DNA from: CAZRIT01 sp964600225
GTDB lineage: Bacteria > Bacillota > Clostridia > Christensenellales > CAG-138
Reading direction: 5' to 3'
Assembly (NCBI GenBank): GCA_964600225.1
Contig: CAZRIT010000002.1
Span: 19,059-83,058, forward strand
Length of the DNA: 64,000 nt
Shown here: positions 9,292 to 17,700 of the stretch, piece by piece
Numbering within the stretch: the stretch's first letter is position 1
Layout of the letters: each line of letters starts with the position of its first letter
Notes under the pieces: generated by a model
The model's input: only the letters and a program-made list of their open reading frames with translations
What the model was told of the DNA's origin: nothing
Database searches by the model: none
Made by a program: the position numbers and the translations under genes

Positions 9292-9340
9292 ACACAACAT
9301 ATGGTGTTATGACATCAAATAATAACACCATCTATTGTGT
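9292..9340. promoter_or_regulatory. Distal pair of NrdR boxes
   Basis: ACACAACATATGGTGT at 9292-9307 and ACACCATCTATTGTGT at 9325-9340 each match the NrdR box (ACACWATATATWGTGT) at 14 of 16 positions. They are spaced 33 bp start to start, on the same helix face as usual for NrdR. They lie about 280 bp upstream of nrdD. No clear promoter was found beside this pair. Confidence 0.75.
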
Positions 9341-9501
9341 GTCGGAGCCGCCAAAAGTATGAACTGTTTATAAATAAAATTTATAGAAATGCATACCAAA
9401 GAGGCGGATTCCGATTGTCGCTTGCGCCCGTTTGTTGCAGGATGCTCGGATTTTGCGACGAATAGGGAGAAAATTTTGGGAAGTAATAGTATCGTCACAA
9501 A

Positions 9502-9534
9502 TTATCCACCGCATATCCACAATATTTATCAACA
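9502..9534 (+). promoter_or_regulatory. Cluster of three DnaA-box-like 9-mers upstream of nrdD
   Basis: TTATCCACC (9502-9510), ATATCCACA (9513-9521) and TTATCAACA (9526-9534) each differ from TTATCCACA at one base, all in the same orientation. The last overlaps the first proximal NrdR box. DnaA control of an RNR promoter is known for E. coli nrdAB; here it is inference. Confidence 0.45.
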
Positions 9535-9584
9535 TATGGTATTCATATGACACTCTTGACACAAAATATTGGGTGGTTTACACT
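9527..9584 (+). promoter_or_regulatory. nrdD promoter overlapped by a proximal NrdR-box pair
   Basis: TTGACA at 9556-9561, 17 bp, then TACACT at 9579-9584. ACACAAAATATTGGGT at 9559-9574 is a 14/16 NrdR box lying between -35 and -10. A weaker partner at 9527-9542 keeps the core CAACATATGGT and starts 32 bp upstream. Binding there should block RNA polymerase when dATP is high. Confidence 0.7.
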
Positions 9585-9622
9585 GAATTTATACGAAAGA
9601 TTCAATGACACGGAGGATATAT

Positions 9623-11701
9623 ATGATGTTTACCGAGATCGTCAAGCGCGATGGCCGCGTAGAGGCGTTCGACCGCAGAAAGATCAAAAACGCCATCTGG
9701 AAGGCTGCGCAGGCAGTCAACGGCACCAACGAGGAGCTCAGCGACCGCTTGACTGACGAGGTCATCCGTTTGGCCGAACTCAAGTTTCTTGGCGCCGTGC
9801 CCGATGTTGAAAGTATACAGGATATTGTGGAGAAGGTGCTTATTGAAGCGGGCCACGCGCGCACCGCCAAGGCGTATATCCTTTATCGTGAGAAGCGGCG
9901 CGGCACGCGCGATATCAACGCGCTCATCGGCGCCACCATCGATATGTTTGGCGATTACCTCAACGATAAGGACTGGGGCATCAAGGAAAACGCCAACATG
10001 CAAAAAAGCGTCAACGGCCTCAACAACTATGTGCGCGAGGCCTTTACCAAGAAGTACTGGCTGTACGAAATCTACCCCATCGATATCTGCAAAACCCACG
10101 AAAGCGGCGATGCGCACATCCACGATCTGGGGTTCTTTGGCCCGTACTGCGCGGGGTGGGATCTCAGACAGTTGTTGATGGAAGGCTTCGGCGGTGTGGA
10201 GGGCAAGGTGGAATCCAAGCCCGCCAAGCATTTGAGAAGCTTCCTTGGGCAGATTGTCAACTCCACCTTCACTACCCAGGGCGAGACGGCGGGCGCACAG
10301 GCATGGAGCTCGTTCGACACCTACTGCGCGCCGTTTATCGCCATGGACAACATGACGTTCGATCAGGTGCGCCAGTGCCTGCAGGAGTTTGTGTTCAACA
10401 TCAACGTGCCCACGCGCGTTGGGTTCCAGTGCCCGTTTTCAAACCTGACGTTCGATATCAAGGTGCCAAGCACCTTAAAGGACGAGCCCGTCATCGTGGG
10501 CGGTCAATATCTGGAGCACACCTATGGCGAGTTCCAGGAGCAGATGGATATGTTCAACAAGGCGTTTTGCGCCGTGATGCTCGATGGCGACGCCAAGGGC
10601 CGCGTGTTTACGTTCCCCATCCCGACCATCAACATCACCAAGGACTTCGACTGGTCCAGCCCCGTGGTGGACGAGTTCATGCGCATCACCTGCAAGTACG
10701 GCATTCCGTACTTTGCCAACTATATCAATTCCGATCTTTCGCCCGAGGATGCGGTTTCCATGTGCTGCAGGCTCAGACTGGACAAGCGCGAGCTGCGCAA
10801 GCGCGGCGGCGGGCTGTTCGGTTCCAATCCCATGACGGGCAGCATCGGCGTGTATTCCATCAACATGCCCAGGCTTGGGTATCTGGCTACCTCCAAGGAG
10901 GATTTCTACGAGCGCCTCAAAAAGGTCGCCATCCTCGGCAAAACCAGCCTGGAGATCAAGCGCAAGATCATCGAGCGCCAGACCGAGCAGAGCCTTTACC
11001 CGTACTCGGCGCACTACCTCAGAAACATCAAGCAGCGCACGGGCGAGTATTGGACCAACCATTTCAATACCATCGGCCTGGTCGGCATGAACGAGTGCTG
11101 CCTCAACTTCATCGGCAAGGATGTCGGCAGTCCCGAGGGCTTGGCGTTCACGCTGGAAACCATGCATTTTCTGCGTGCGCTGATGATTGAGTTTCAGGAG
11201 GAGACGGGGCACAGCTACAATTTGGAGGCCACGCCCGCCGAGGGTACCAGCTATCGGCTGGCCAAGCTGGACAAGGCCAAGTACCCCGATATCATCCAGT
11301 CTGGCATCGACGAGCCGATGTATACCAATTCCACGCAGCTGCCCGTAGGCTACACGGATGATATCTTTGAGTGCTGTGATTTGCAGGACGAGTTGCAGTC
11401 CCTCTATACGGGCGGCACCGTGCAGCACCTGTACATCGGGGAGCGCATTGAGGATATCGAAACCTGTAAGAACATCATCAAATCGGTGTTTGAAAAGTAC
11501 AAAATGCCCTATATCTCCATCACGCCAACCTTCTCGGTCTGCCACGAGCACGGCTATATCGCGGGCGAGCATTTCACCTGCCCCGAGTGCGGGCGCGATG
11601 CGGAGGTTTGGTCGCGCGTGGTTGGGTATCTCAGGCCCGTGCAGAATTACAACCCGGGCAAAAAGGAAGAATACATGATGAGAAAGAAGTTTGTCATCTA
11701 A
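9623..11701 (+). CDS. nrdD: Anaerobic (class III) ribonucleoside-triphosphate reductase
   Basis: A 692-residue glycyl-radical enzyme that reduces ribonucleoside triphosphates to deoxy forms under anoxia. An ATP-cone (about residues 1-90, with IVKRDGRVEAFDRRKI) provides dATP allostery. The barrel contains ICKTHESGDAHIHDL and the active-site region. The C-terminus has the zinc site (VCHEHGY and CPECG) and the glycyl-radical loop SRVVGYLRP with Gly at about 668. Two adjacent ATG codons (9623, 9626) follow GGAGG; the first was taken. nrdG follows after 93 bp, presumably in the same transcript. Control by NrdR is predicted from the boxes upstream. Confidence 0.96.
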   Translation: MMFTEIVKRDGRVEAFDRRKIKNAIWKAAQAVNGTNEELSDRLTDEVIRLAELKFLGAVPDVESIQDIVEKVLIEAGHARTAKAYILYREKRRGTRDINALIGATIDMFGDYLNDKDWGIKENANMQKSVNGLNNYVREAFTKKYWLYEIYPIDICKTHESGDAHIHDLGFFGPYCAGWDLRQLLMEGFGGVEGKVESKPAKHLRSFLGQIVNSTFTTQGETAGAQAWSSFDTYCAPFIAMDNMTFDQVRQCLQEFVFNINVPTRVGFQCPFSNLTFDIKVPSTLKDEPVIVGGQYLEHTYGEFQEQMDMFNKAFCAVMLDGDAKGRVFTFPIPTINITKDFDWSSPVVDEFMRITCKYGIPYFANYINSDLSPEDAVSMCCRLRLDKRELRKRGGGLFGSNPMTGSIGVYSINMPRLGYLATSKEDFYERLKKVAILGKTSLEIKRKIIERQTEQSLYPYSAHYLRNIKQRTGEYWTNHFNTIGLVGMNECCLNFIGKDVGSPEGLAFTLETMHFLRALMIEFQEETGHSYNLEATPAEGTSYRLAKLDKAKYPDIIQSGIDEPMYTNSTQLPVGYTDDIFECCDLQDELQSLYTGGTVQHLYIGERIEDIETCKNIIKSVFEKYKMPYISITPTFSVCHEHGYIAGEHFTCPECGRDAEVWSRVVGYLRPVQNYNPGKKEEYMMRKKFVI

Positions 11702-11794
11702 CAGGCAATCGCCTTTCACAATCCGTCACCGACCGGGGAAGCATGCGATATGGACGCGGTTTCCCCGTTGGCGTCACAGCAGATAAGGAGCGCC

Positions 11795-12481
11795 ATGCTG
11801 ATTGCGGGCTTTCAAAAAACGTCGTTTGTCGACTATCCCGGCCAAATTGCATCGGTCGTGTTCACGCCGTACTGCAATTATAACTGCACCTATTGCCACA
11901 ATGCGCATATCATCGGCAGCAATGCGCCGCTGATAGAGGAGCAGGATGTGCTGGCGTATTTGGAGCGCCGCAGGGGCCTGTTAAAAGCCGTGGTCATCAG
12001 CGGCGGGGAACCGACGCTGCAGCAGAACCTGGATGCGTTCATGCGCATGGTCAAGGAGATGGGGTATCTGGTCAAGCTCGATACCAACGGCGCCAAGCCG
12101 CAGGTGCTGCAGGCGTTGCTCAAGAGCGGCCTGCCCGATTATGTGGCCATGGACATCAAAGCGCCGTTGGAAAAATATGCTAAAATTGTGCGCGTATCGG
12201 TACATACCGATGATATCCGCCGCAGCATTGCCATCTTACGAAACGGCGGCGTGCCGCACGAATTTCGGATGACGTTCGCGCCCGAACTGACGCCTGACGA
12301 CGCCGTGCTTGGCGCTTCCCTTGTCAACGGGTGTGAGCGGTTCTTTTTGCAGCAGTACCGCGTGCGTACGCCCGAAGACCCCAAGCCGCACGCGCCATCG
12401 GTCGTTTACGATACGGCACGGCGCATTCGGGAAGCCATCGGCGTATGCACGGTGCGCGGACTGGGCGCGGAGCAGCCGTAA
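11795..12481 (+). CDS. nrdG: Anaerobic ribonucleotide reductase activating protein (radical SAM)
   Basis: A 228-residue radical SAM enzyme. The CxxxCxxC motif in CNYNCTYCHN (near residues 28-35) binds the 4Fe-4S cluster that cleaves SAM and generates the glycyl radical on NrdD. SGGEPTLQ follows as the SAM-binding GGE motif. The length and the GFQKTSFVDYPG start are those of the longer NrdG/PflA-like clostridial type. The ATG at 11795 has AAGGAG at the right spacing; the upstream in-frame ATG at 11750 lacks one. Confidence 0.93.
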   Translation: MLIAGFQKTSFVDYPGQIASVVFTPYCNYNCTYCHNAHIIGSNAPLIEEQDVLAYLERRRGLLKAVVISGGEPTLQQNLDAFMRMVKEMGYLVKLDTNGAKPQVLQALLKSGLPDYVAMDIKAPLEKYAKIVRVSVHTDDIRRSIAILRNGGVPHEFRMTFAPELTPDDAVLGASLVNGCERFFLQQYRVRTPEDPKPHAPSVVYDTARRIREAIGVCTVRGLGAEQP

Positions 12482-12523
12482 TTCGATCGCAACAATCCCA
12501 CATTGCGGGACATACTAAAGCGC

Positions 12524-13660
12524 ATGGAACCGTTATTGACCCAATACGGCGCCTATGCGCTTTTCTGCAGTTACGGCATGCAGCTGACCGAGCATGCGCA
12601 TGCGCGCTTTGCCAATTTTGTGACTCAAGAGACTGACTTTTTGTATGCCGACGCCCGCGTAAGCGATGCAGTGGGACTCGAGCGGGTTCTGCATAAGCCC
12701 GCGTGGTCGCCTGAGACGCTGCTTTCTACGCCGTACATCGGCAGCCCTATCGCGGTCAGGCAGACGCTGCTGGACGAAGTAGGCACGCCGTGCAGCCAAT
12801 CCGCGGACGAGTTGTACGCGTTTACCCTGCGCGCCACGGAAAGGGCGATGCGTATCCAACACATCCCCGAAGTGCTGGCCTGCGGCGAGGAGCAAAAACC
12901 CAAGTACCAGATGCAGATCGTTACGCAGGCGCTCAAGCGGCGCAATATCGACGCGACGGTGTCGTTCGGGCTGACCGAGGACAGCGTGGCCGTGCGCTGC
13001 CGATTGCCCATGCGGTATCGCATATCCGTCATTGTGTTTACCTATGGGCAGGTGAACGCCGTTCGCGAAACGCTGGAATCATTTGCCTGTCAAAGCACCT
13101 ATCCGCATGCAGAGTATATCGTCTGCGACGGCGGTGCGCCGACGGAGGCGGGGGAGCGGTACTATGCCGCGCTTTTGAGGAGCAAGACCATCCGCCTGGT
13201 GCGACGCTTTGAGGAACACAACATTGCGTCCATGATCAACGAGGCGGCAAGGGACGCCGGGGGCGAAGCGCTGCTGATACTGCCCGCGGGCGTAACCGTC
13301 AAACAGTTTGACGCATTGGAACGTATGGCGGAATGCGCCATGCTGCCCGATGTCGGCGCGGTTGGCGCATGCATTGGCAAGCAGGACAAATCCGCAACCG
13401 CATATATCCGTAATGTCGAAGCGGTGGACGAGGTGATGCTCCTATTGCGGGATGTATTCTTGGAGGCGGGCGGCTTTGACGAAACGTTTCCGCAGGCGGG
13501 CTTCTTTATGGCGCTGTGCCGCGCATTAAGTTGGAAACGCCGCCGTCATGTGTATACGCCTTTTGCAAGATTCGGGCATAGGACCGATCTGTTGCTTCCG
13601 CAGGCGACCACAAAAAACAAGCTGCGCATCAACGATATGCGCAGCCTGCGGTTCAACTAG
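12524..13660 (+). CDS. GT2-family glycosyltransferase-like protein, first GT domain shortened
   Basis: About 378 residues. The first half (FLYADARVSD, KPAWSPETLLSTPYIGSPIAV, IQHIPEVLAC) resembles the second half of a GT-A domain seen in two-domain GT2 proteins of polysaccharide synthesis, but the nucleotide-binding N-terminus of that first domain is missing. The second half begins a new GT-A fold with ISVIVFTYGQVNAVRETLESF and YIVCDGG, although a classical DxD is not clear. It may be inactive or an assembly partner. The start is uncertain: TTG at 12503 and ATG at 12524 both lack a good ribosome binding site. The downstream gene is convergent. Confidence 0.6.
   Translation: MEPLLTQYGAYALFCSYGMQLTEHAHARFANFVTQETDFLYADARVSDAVGLERVLHKPAWSPETLLSTPYIGSPIAVRQTLLDEVGTPCSQSADELYAFTLRATERAMRIQHIPEVLACGEEQKPKYQMQIVTQALKRRNIDATVSFGLTEDSVAVRCRLPMRYRISVIVFTYGQVNAVRETLESFACQSTYPHAEYIVCDGGAPTEAGERYYAALLRSKTIRLVRRFEEHNIASMINEAARDAGGEALLILPAGVTVKQFDALERMAECAMLPDVGAVGACIGKQDKSATAYIRNVEAVDEVMLLLRDVFLEAGGFDETFPQAGFFMALCRALSWKRRRHVYTPFARFGHRTDLLLPQATTKNKLRINDMRSLRFN
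13611..13645 (-). terminator. Terminator of the ADP-ribosylglycohydrolase, lying inside the convergent CDS
   Basis: Read on the minus strand, GCTGCGCAT and ATGCGCAGC pair (9 bp) and are followed by TTGTTTTTT. The hairpin lies within the last 16 codons of the glycosyltransferase-like gene. Confidence 0.75.
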
Positions 13661-13676
13661 CCCGGCCGAGACTGCC

Positions 13677-14795
13677 TTACATGCGGTAGTCGCAGCGGAT
13701 ATATTTCTTTTGCCAGTCGTCGCTTTCGTACAGGGAGGCGTCGTCGTTGGCGCTGTCGGCGAACAAATCCTTCGTGATCTCGCGCAGGATATCCTCCAAT
13801 TCCAGGTGATCCAGAAAGCTCGGCGGGATGGCGTCATACCCAAGATATGCGCCCAATATATTGCCCGTGATGGAGCCTGTCGAATCGGAATCGCCGCTGT
13901 GGTTGACGGCGGCAATGAGCGCGCCCTTAAAATCGCCGCGGTATTTGAGCGCGCAGTAGACGGCAATGGCCAGCGCTTCCTCGGCAACCCAGCCCTCGCC
14001 GATGGACGCAATGGATACCACATCGTCGGCGTTCGTCTTGGAAAGCCGCACGGCCTCATTGATCAGCTCCGTCAGCCGCGAGATCTTGGGGTACGCCGCG
14101 TATCGAAGGCTTATCGCCTTGACACAATCCTCCACAATATCATACAGCGCATCGTCGCCCGAGAACGCGCCGTAGACTGCTTGGTTGATGATGTGCGTCA
14201 GTGCAGCGGCCGTGATGTAGCCCAGCGGATGCCCGTGCGTAATGGCGGCACACTCCGCGCCGATGCGGTCGATTTGATCCAACGGCATGCGGGCGGGATC
14301 GAAATACAGGGCGATGGGGGAGACGCGCATCACGCCGCCGCAGCCTTTGCTGGAATTGATGGGCGTCTCGGGTGTGCCGATGATGCCCGAGGAGAGCGCG
14401 CGCAGGCATGTGCCGCCGGGCGCGCGGACGCTGTGCATGGCGGGCGCGTTGTACAGCCAGCTGTGCACATGGTTATAACTGCCTGCCGCGTGCCGCTGGG
14501 TTGCGTGCCAGTCCAGATAGGCGTCATGCAGATAGTGCCGTATCGGGCGGTGACTATGCTTAAAACGTTCGTTTGCGGAGGCGGAGAGCAGCCCGTTTGC
14601 CGTAAACAGCGTGAGCTGCGTATCGTCGGAGACGATGGCCTTGCCGTTGGTCAGCTGGATGGTGGTCAGACCCGCGGGGCCGTACATTTCGCGAATCTGC
14701 TCGATGTTCATAAACTCCACCGTGTAGCCGAGCGCATCGCCGCAGGCGCCGCCGAACAGGCAGCCTTGAAACCGATTAAAATCCTTCGTCTTCAT
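13677..14795 (-). CDS. ADP-ribosylglycohydrolase family protein (DraG-like)
   Basis: A 372-residue all-helical hydrolase of the ADP-ribosylglycohydrolase family. It probably removes ADP-ribose from a protein, nucleic acid or small molecule. The dinuclear Mg2+ site is recognisable: GGACGDALGYTVEF near residue 17, SDDTQLTLF near residue 56, and GDSDSTGSITGNILGAYLG in the C-terminal third. GGAGG lies before the ATG. No ADP-ribosyltransferase is seen in the window, so the substrate is unknown. It lies downstream of, and on the same strand as, the D,D-carboxypeptidase gene, 50 bp away. Confidence 0.88.
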   Translation of the reverse strand: MKTKDFNRFQGCLFGGACGDALGYTVEFMNIEQIREMYGPAGLTTIQLTNGKAIVSDDTQLTLFTANGLLSASANERFKHSHRPIRHYLHDAYLDWHATQRHAAGSYNHVHSWLYNAPAMHSVRAPGGTCLRALSSGIIGTPETPINSSKGCGGVMRVSPIALYFDPARMPLDQIDRIGAECAAITHGHPLGYITAAALTHIINQAVYGAFSGDDALYDIVEDCVKAISLRYAAYPKISRLTELINEAVRLSKTNADDVVSIASIGEGWVAEEALAIAVYCALKYRGDFKGALIAAVNHSGDSDSTGSITGNILGAYLGYDAIPPSFLDHLELEDILREITKDLFADSANDDASLYESDDWQKKYIRCDYRM

Positions 14796-14845
14796 CGTGT
14801 GCCTCCATTTCTGATATGTGGTTAAAGGGAATGGTTCTGAAACCG

Positions 14846-16243
14846 TCAGCGGGACCGTTTTCTTTGTTTACACCTTATGAGAATCAATACGACAAGTATG
14901 ATGAGCAGCGCTGCGCAAACAATGTAGGAAAGCAGCATGCCGTTGCCTGCCTGCGGTGCGGTTGCATTCTCGTCCGAGGCTGCTGGCGGGGCCGTGGGTT
15001 CAGGCAAGGCTTGCGTTGCCGCGGGCGCAGACGGCTCGCCGGCCGATGCGTCGTCCATGGCGACAGCGGCCGTCATGCGCCCATGAAAGAGCACCCTGCC
15101 CTCGTACAGGCAATCGACCGTGCCAAGCTCGTCGCCCGGCTGCACGGGCAGCTTGGCGGGCGATAGGTTTGCTTCATAGGTGAGCAGATTGGGCGTGGCC
15201 TGCAGCTTTTCGGCTGCGTCGGATGGCAACCGCACGGTGGTTTCGTCGAACACGGCGGTCACAGGCAGCTTGGCTGCGGTGCCATCGATGTCGGTTTCCG
15301 ATTCGTAGGATAGCTTGAGCGCTTGCGGGGTCAGGGGTGTATACTCGGTTTCCAGCGTGTGCTCAATGAAGTATTTGGCGTTTTTGAAGGTGCGCGGCAT
15401 GCGCTTGTTGGCATATTTATGGCTGGTATCGTCTGCGCACAGCAGCACCACAATCACGCGCGCACCGTCGCGCTCGCCCACGGAAACCAGGCACTTGCCG
15501 CCGCCCGTGGTGGAGCCCGTTTTGCCGCCGATGCAGAGGGAACAGAAGCACTCGCTCTCAGGATCGTCGGAGATTAGGCGGTTGGAGTTAACCAGCTCCA
15601 TGGGTTCCTTGCGGACGTCGTTGGGCTCGATTGTGTAGCTGACGGTGGAGATGAGCGTGCAAAACATCTCGTTTTTGAGCGCATACGCAGTGAGCACGGC
15701 CATATCGCGCGCGGTGGAATACTGGCCGCTGCGGCGCGCGCCGCTGGGGTTGAGGAAGTGGGAGTTTTCCATGCCAAGCTCGGCGGCCTTTGCGTTGGCA
15801 AGCTCTGCAAACGCCTCCACGCTGCCGCTGACATGCTCGGCAAGCGTCAATGCCGCGTCGTTGCCGCTGGCGAGCATCAGCCCGTACAATAGCTGCCGTA
15901 CGGTCAGTTGTTCGCCCTCAAACACATGCATGAGCGAGTTGGTCTCCGCCATGTTGGCCGCCTGTCGGCCGATGGTCACCGTTTCGTCCGGATCGGGGCA
16001 ATTTTCCAGAGCGAGGATGCAGGTCATGATCTTCATCGTGCTGGCGGGAACGCAGCGCGTATCGGCGTCCAGCTCGTAAAATACGGTGGAGGGATCGTTG
16101 GCGTCCACTACAATATAGTAGGGCGCCAGAATCTCTACGTCGTCGGGCGCTTCCTTGTTTTCGGCAAGCGCCGCGGAGGGGAGAAACAGCAGGAACGCAA
16201 GCATGCAGGCAGACAAAGCCTTTGCAAAAGATCCGTATTTCAT
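14846..16243 (-). CDS. D-alanyl-D-alanine carboxypeptidase (PBP5/DacF-type)
   Basis: A 465-residue exported penicillin-binding protein that trims the terminal D-Ala of peptidoglycan stem peptides. A signal peptide (MKYGSFAKALSACMLAFLLF, cleaved near ALAEN) precedes the S11 peptidase domain with STMK (catalytic Ser), SGN (LASGNDAAL) and KTG (GGKTGST). A PBP5-C-like beta domain follows, then a Pro/Ala linker and a C-terminal transmembrane helix with a basic tail (LIRCKQRKRSR). An in-frame upstream ATG at 16303 was rejected because it lies ahead of the promoter. No Shine-Dalgarno is visible, and the -10 element places +1 on the start codon. It is divergent from an L,D-transpeptidase gene. Confidence 0.93.
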   Translation of the reverse strand: MKYGSFAKALSACMLAFLLFLPSAALAENKEAPDDVEILAPYYIVVDANDPSTVFYELDADTRCVPASTMKIMTCILALENCPDPDETVTIGRQAANMAETNSLMHVFEGEQLTVRQLLYGLMLASGNDAALTLAEHVSGSVEAFAELANAKAAELGMENSHFLNPSGARRSGQYSTARDMAVLTAYALKNEMFCTLISTVSYTIEPNDVRKEPMELVNSNRLISDDPESECFCSLCIGGKTGSTTGGGKCLVSVGERDGARVIVVLLCADDTSHKYANKRMPRTFKNAKYFIEHTLETEYTPLTPQALKLSYESETDIDGTAAKLPVTAVFDETTVRLPSDAAEKLQATPNLLTYEANLSPAKLPVQPGDELGTVDCLYEGRVLFHGRMTAAVAMDDASAGEPSAPAATQALPEPTAPPAASDENATAPQAGNGMLLSYIVCAALLIILVVLILIRCKQRKRSR

Positions 16244-16249
16244 ACTGAA

Positions 16250-16278
16250 AATATACCACAAATGCAGGGGTGTGTAAA
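16250..16278 (-). promoter_or_regulatory. Leaderless-type promoter of the D,D-carboxypeptidase gene
   Basis: Minus-strand TTTACA (16273-16278), 17 bp, TATATT (16250-16255). Six nt separate the -10 from the ATG at 16243, so the expected +1 is the A of the start codon. Confidence 0.65.
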
Positions 16279-16307
16279 TGCGCAAACGTCGTTTACAAAG
16301 CATTTGC

Positions 16308-16336
16308 TTGAAAAGCGCGCGCGCCTACCGTATAAT
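16308..16336 (+). promoter_or_regulatory. Leaderless-type promoter of the L,D-transpeptidase gene
   Basis: TTGAAA (16308-16313), 17 bp, TATAAT (16331-16336). Again six nt separate the -10 from the ATG at 16343, and no Shine-Dalgarno is present. Confidence 0.7.
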
Positions 16337-16342
16337 GTCGAT

Positions 16343-17599
16343 ATGAAAAACATGCATGCGACTTCCATCCGTATTCGGATCGCCATCCTGCTGATGGCTG
16401 CGTTTATGATGTTGTGCGGCTGCCAAAAGGCCGAGGCGGAGCCCGCGCTTTCCGCAACCGCCGCGCCCGTGGAAATTGTCCACGTCCCTGTGGAAACCCT
16501 CTCCGCCGTTCGGGCCATGCCGCTGCCAAGCGGAGAAACGGCGCATAGCGGTTACACCATGGTCGACGGCGCCGCCGTCAGCGGTTCGCTGTTTGCGTTT
16601 ACGGATACCGAGGGCACTGTGCAATACCGTGTATTTGGCGGGTACGACCGCCTGCTCGACGGCGTTGTGGCGGAAACGATAACGGGTTTTTACCCGAGCG
16701 ATGAAAGCGGCGCGTTGCAGGACGGCGCGCAAACGGTAGATCCCGATGCCGAGCCGTTTGGCGGCATAACGCCCATGGCGCTGCCCGATACGCTGCGCAT
16801 GGTTGTGCCCTTTACCGAGACGGAGCATGTCGGCGTCTATCGGCTGGAGGATGGTCGCACCGTCGCTTACGGAAGCGTCGGCGCATCCGAGCCGTGCTTT
16901 TATCCCGCCTCGGCTGATGGCGCCATGATAACGGGTGCGCTGCCCATTGGGGAACAATTAACGGAGCCCGCGTACCTGCCCACGGAGCCGCCCACGGCCG
17001 ATGGCGAACGGAAGCTGGTGGTGTACATCGGCACGCAATCGGTGGTATCGTTTCTGGCAAAGGATGGCGAGTGGACGGAGGAACGCATCATGGCCTGCTC
17101 GACGGGCCGTTCCAAGGATATGACGCCGCGCGGATCGTTCAAGATCATGCGCCAATACCTGTACAAAAAGATGGGTGAGGTCAAGGGCGAAAACGTCTAT
17201 TCCCAGTATGCCAGCCGCATCACGGGCAGCTACCTGTTCCATTCCGTGCCCATTGGCGGCAACCAGCGGCATAATCCCACTGTAGGCAAGCGCCAGATGA
17301 TTACCTCCTACTACGAGATGCTCGGCAAGGTCGCTTCGGGCGGCTGCGTGCGGCTCAGGTGCGCGGATGCGTATTGGATCTACATCAACTGCGAGGTCGG
17401 CACCCCTGTGATTGTCACAGACGACAACGGCCCCGCTGCGCCCGCGGTGCCAGAGCTGATCTATGAGGAACCGTACACCAACAAAAAAGGGGACTTGGGC
17501 TGGGACCCCAGCGATCCCGATCCCGAAAACCCCTATCATCAGGTGTACGAGCCTGAAACCGTTTTGACGGGCCCCGTGATCGACAAGGACGACGATTGA
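16343..17599 (+). CDS. L,D-transpeptidase (YkuD) lipoprotein
   Basis: A 418-residue protein with a lipoprotein signal (hydrophobic segment ending LCGCQ, lipidated Cys near residue 26). A variable region of about 200 residues precedes the C-terminal YkuD domain (about 220-360). The catalytic signature is present as HSVPI followed by ASGGCVRLRCADAYWIY, with SGGC replacing the commoner SHGC. Such enzymes make 3-3 cross-links in peptidoglycan using the tetrapeptides left by D,D-carboxypeptidases. The gene encoding one of those lies divergently across a 99-bp promoter region. The Pro/Asp-rich tail is probably disordered. Confidence 0.9.
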   Translation: MKNMHATSIRIRIAILLMAAFMMLCGCQKAEAEPALSATAAPVEIVHVPVETLSAVRAMPLPSGETAHSGYTMVDGAAVSGSLFAFTDTEGTVQYRVFGGYDRLLDGVVAETITGFYPSDESGALQDGAQTVDPDAEPFGGITPMALPDTLRMVVPFTETEHVGVYRLEDGRTVAYGSVGASEPCFYPASADGAMITGALPIGEQLTEPAYLPTEPPTADGERKLVVYIGTQSVVSFLAKDGEWTEERIMACSTGRSKDMTPRGSFKIMRQYLYKKMGEVKGENVYSQYASRITGSYLFHSVPIGGNQRHNPTVGKRQMITSYYEMLGKVASGGCVRLRCADAYWIYINCEVGTPVIVTDDNGPAAPAVPELIYEEPYTNKKGDLGWDPSDPDPENPYHQVYEPETVLTGPVIDKDDD

Positions 17600-17629
17600 C
17601 CCTTGCCATAAGAAAACCTATAAACGAAT

Positions 17630-17684
17630 AACCGCCGAACCTTTTGCCGCCATGTTGGCGCAGAGATTCGGCGGTTTTGTTTTT
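17630..17684 (+). terminator. Terminator after the L,D-transpeptidase
   Basis: AACCGCCGAA pairs with TTCGGCGGTT around an inner GCCGCC/GGCGC hairpin and is followed by TTGTTTTT. It may also serve the convergent deacetylase gene. Confidence 0.75.
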
Positions 17685-17700
17685 CAGAGCATGCGTATTG

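Noticed and set aside
9502..9534. Replication origin
   Set aside because: Only three imperfect DnaA-like boxes are present. There is no dnaA/dnaN neighbourhood, no further boxes and no long AT-rich unwinding element.
9307..9562. Short minus-strand ORFs (about 60 codons) in the nrdD upstream region
   Set aside because: They lack ribosome binding sites and overlap the NrdR and DnaA-like sites.
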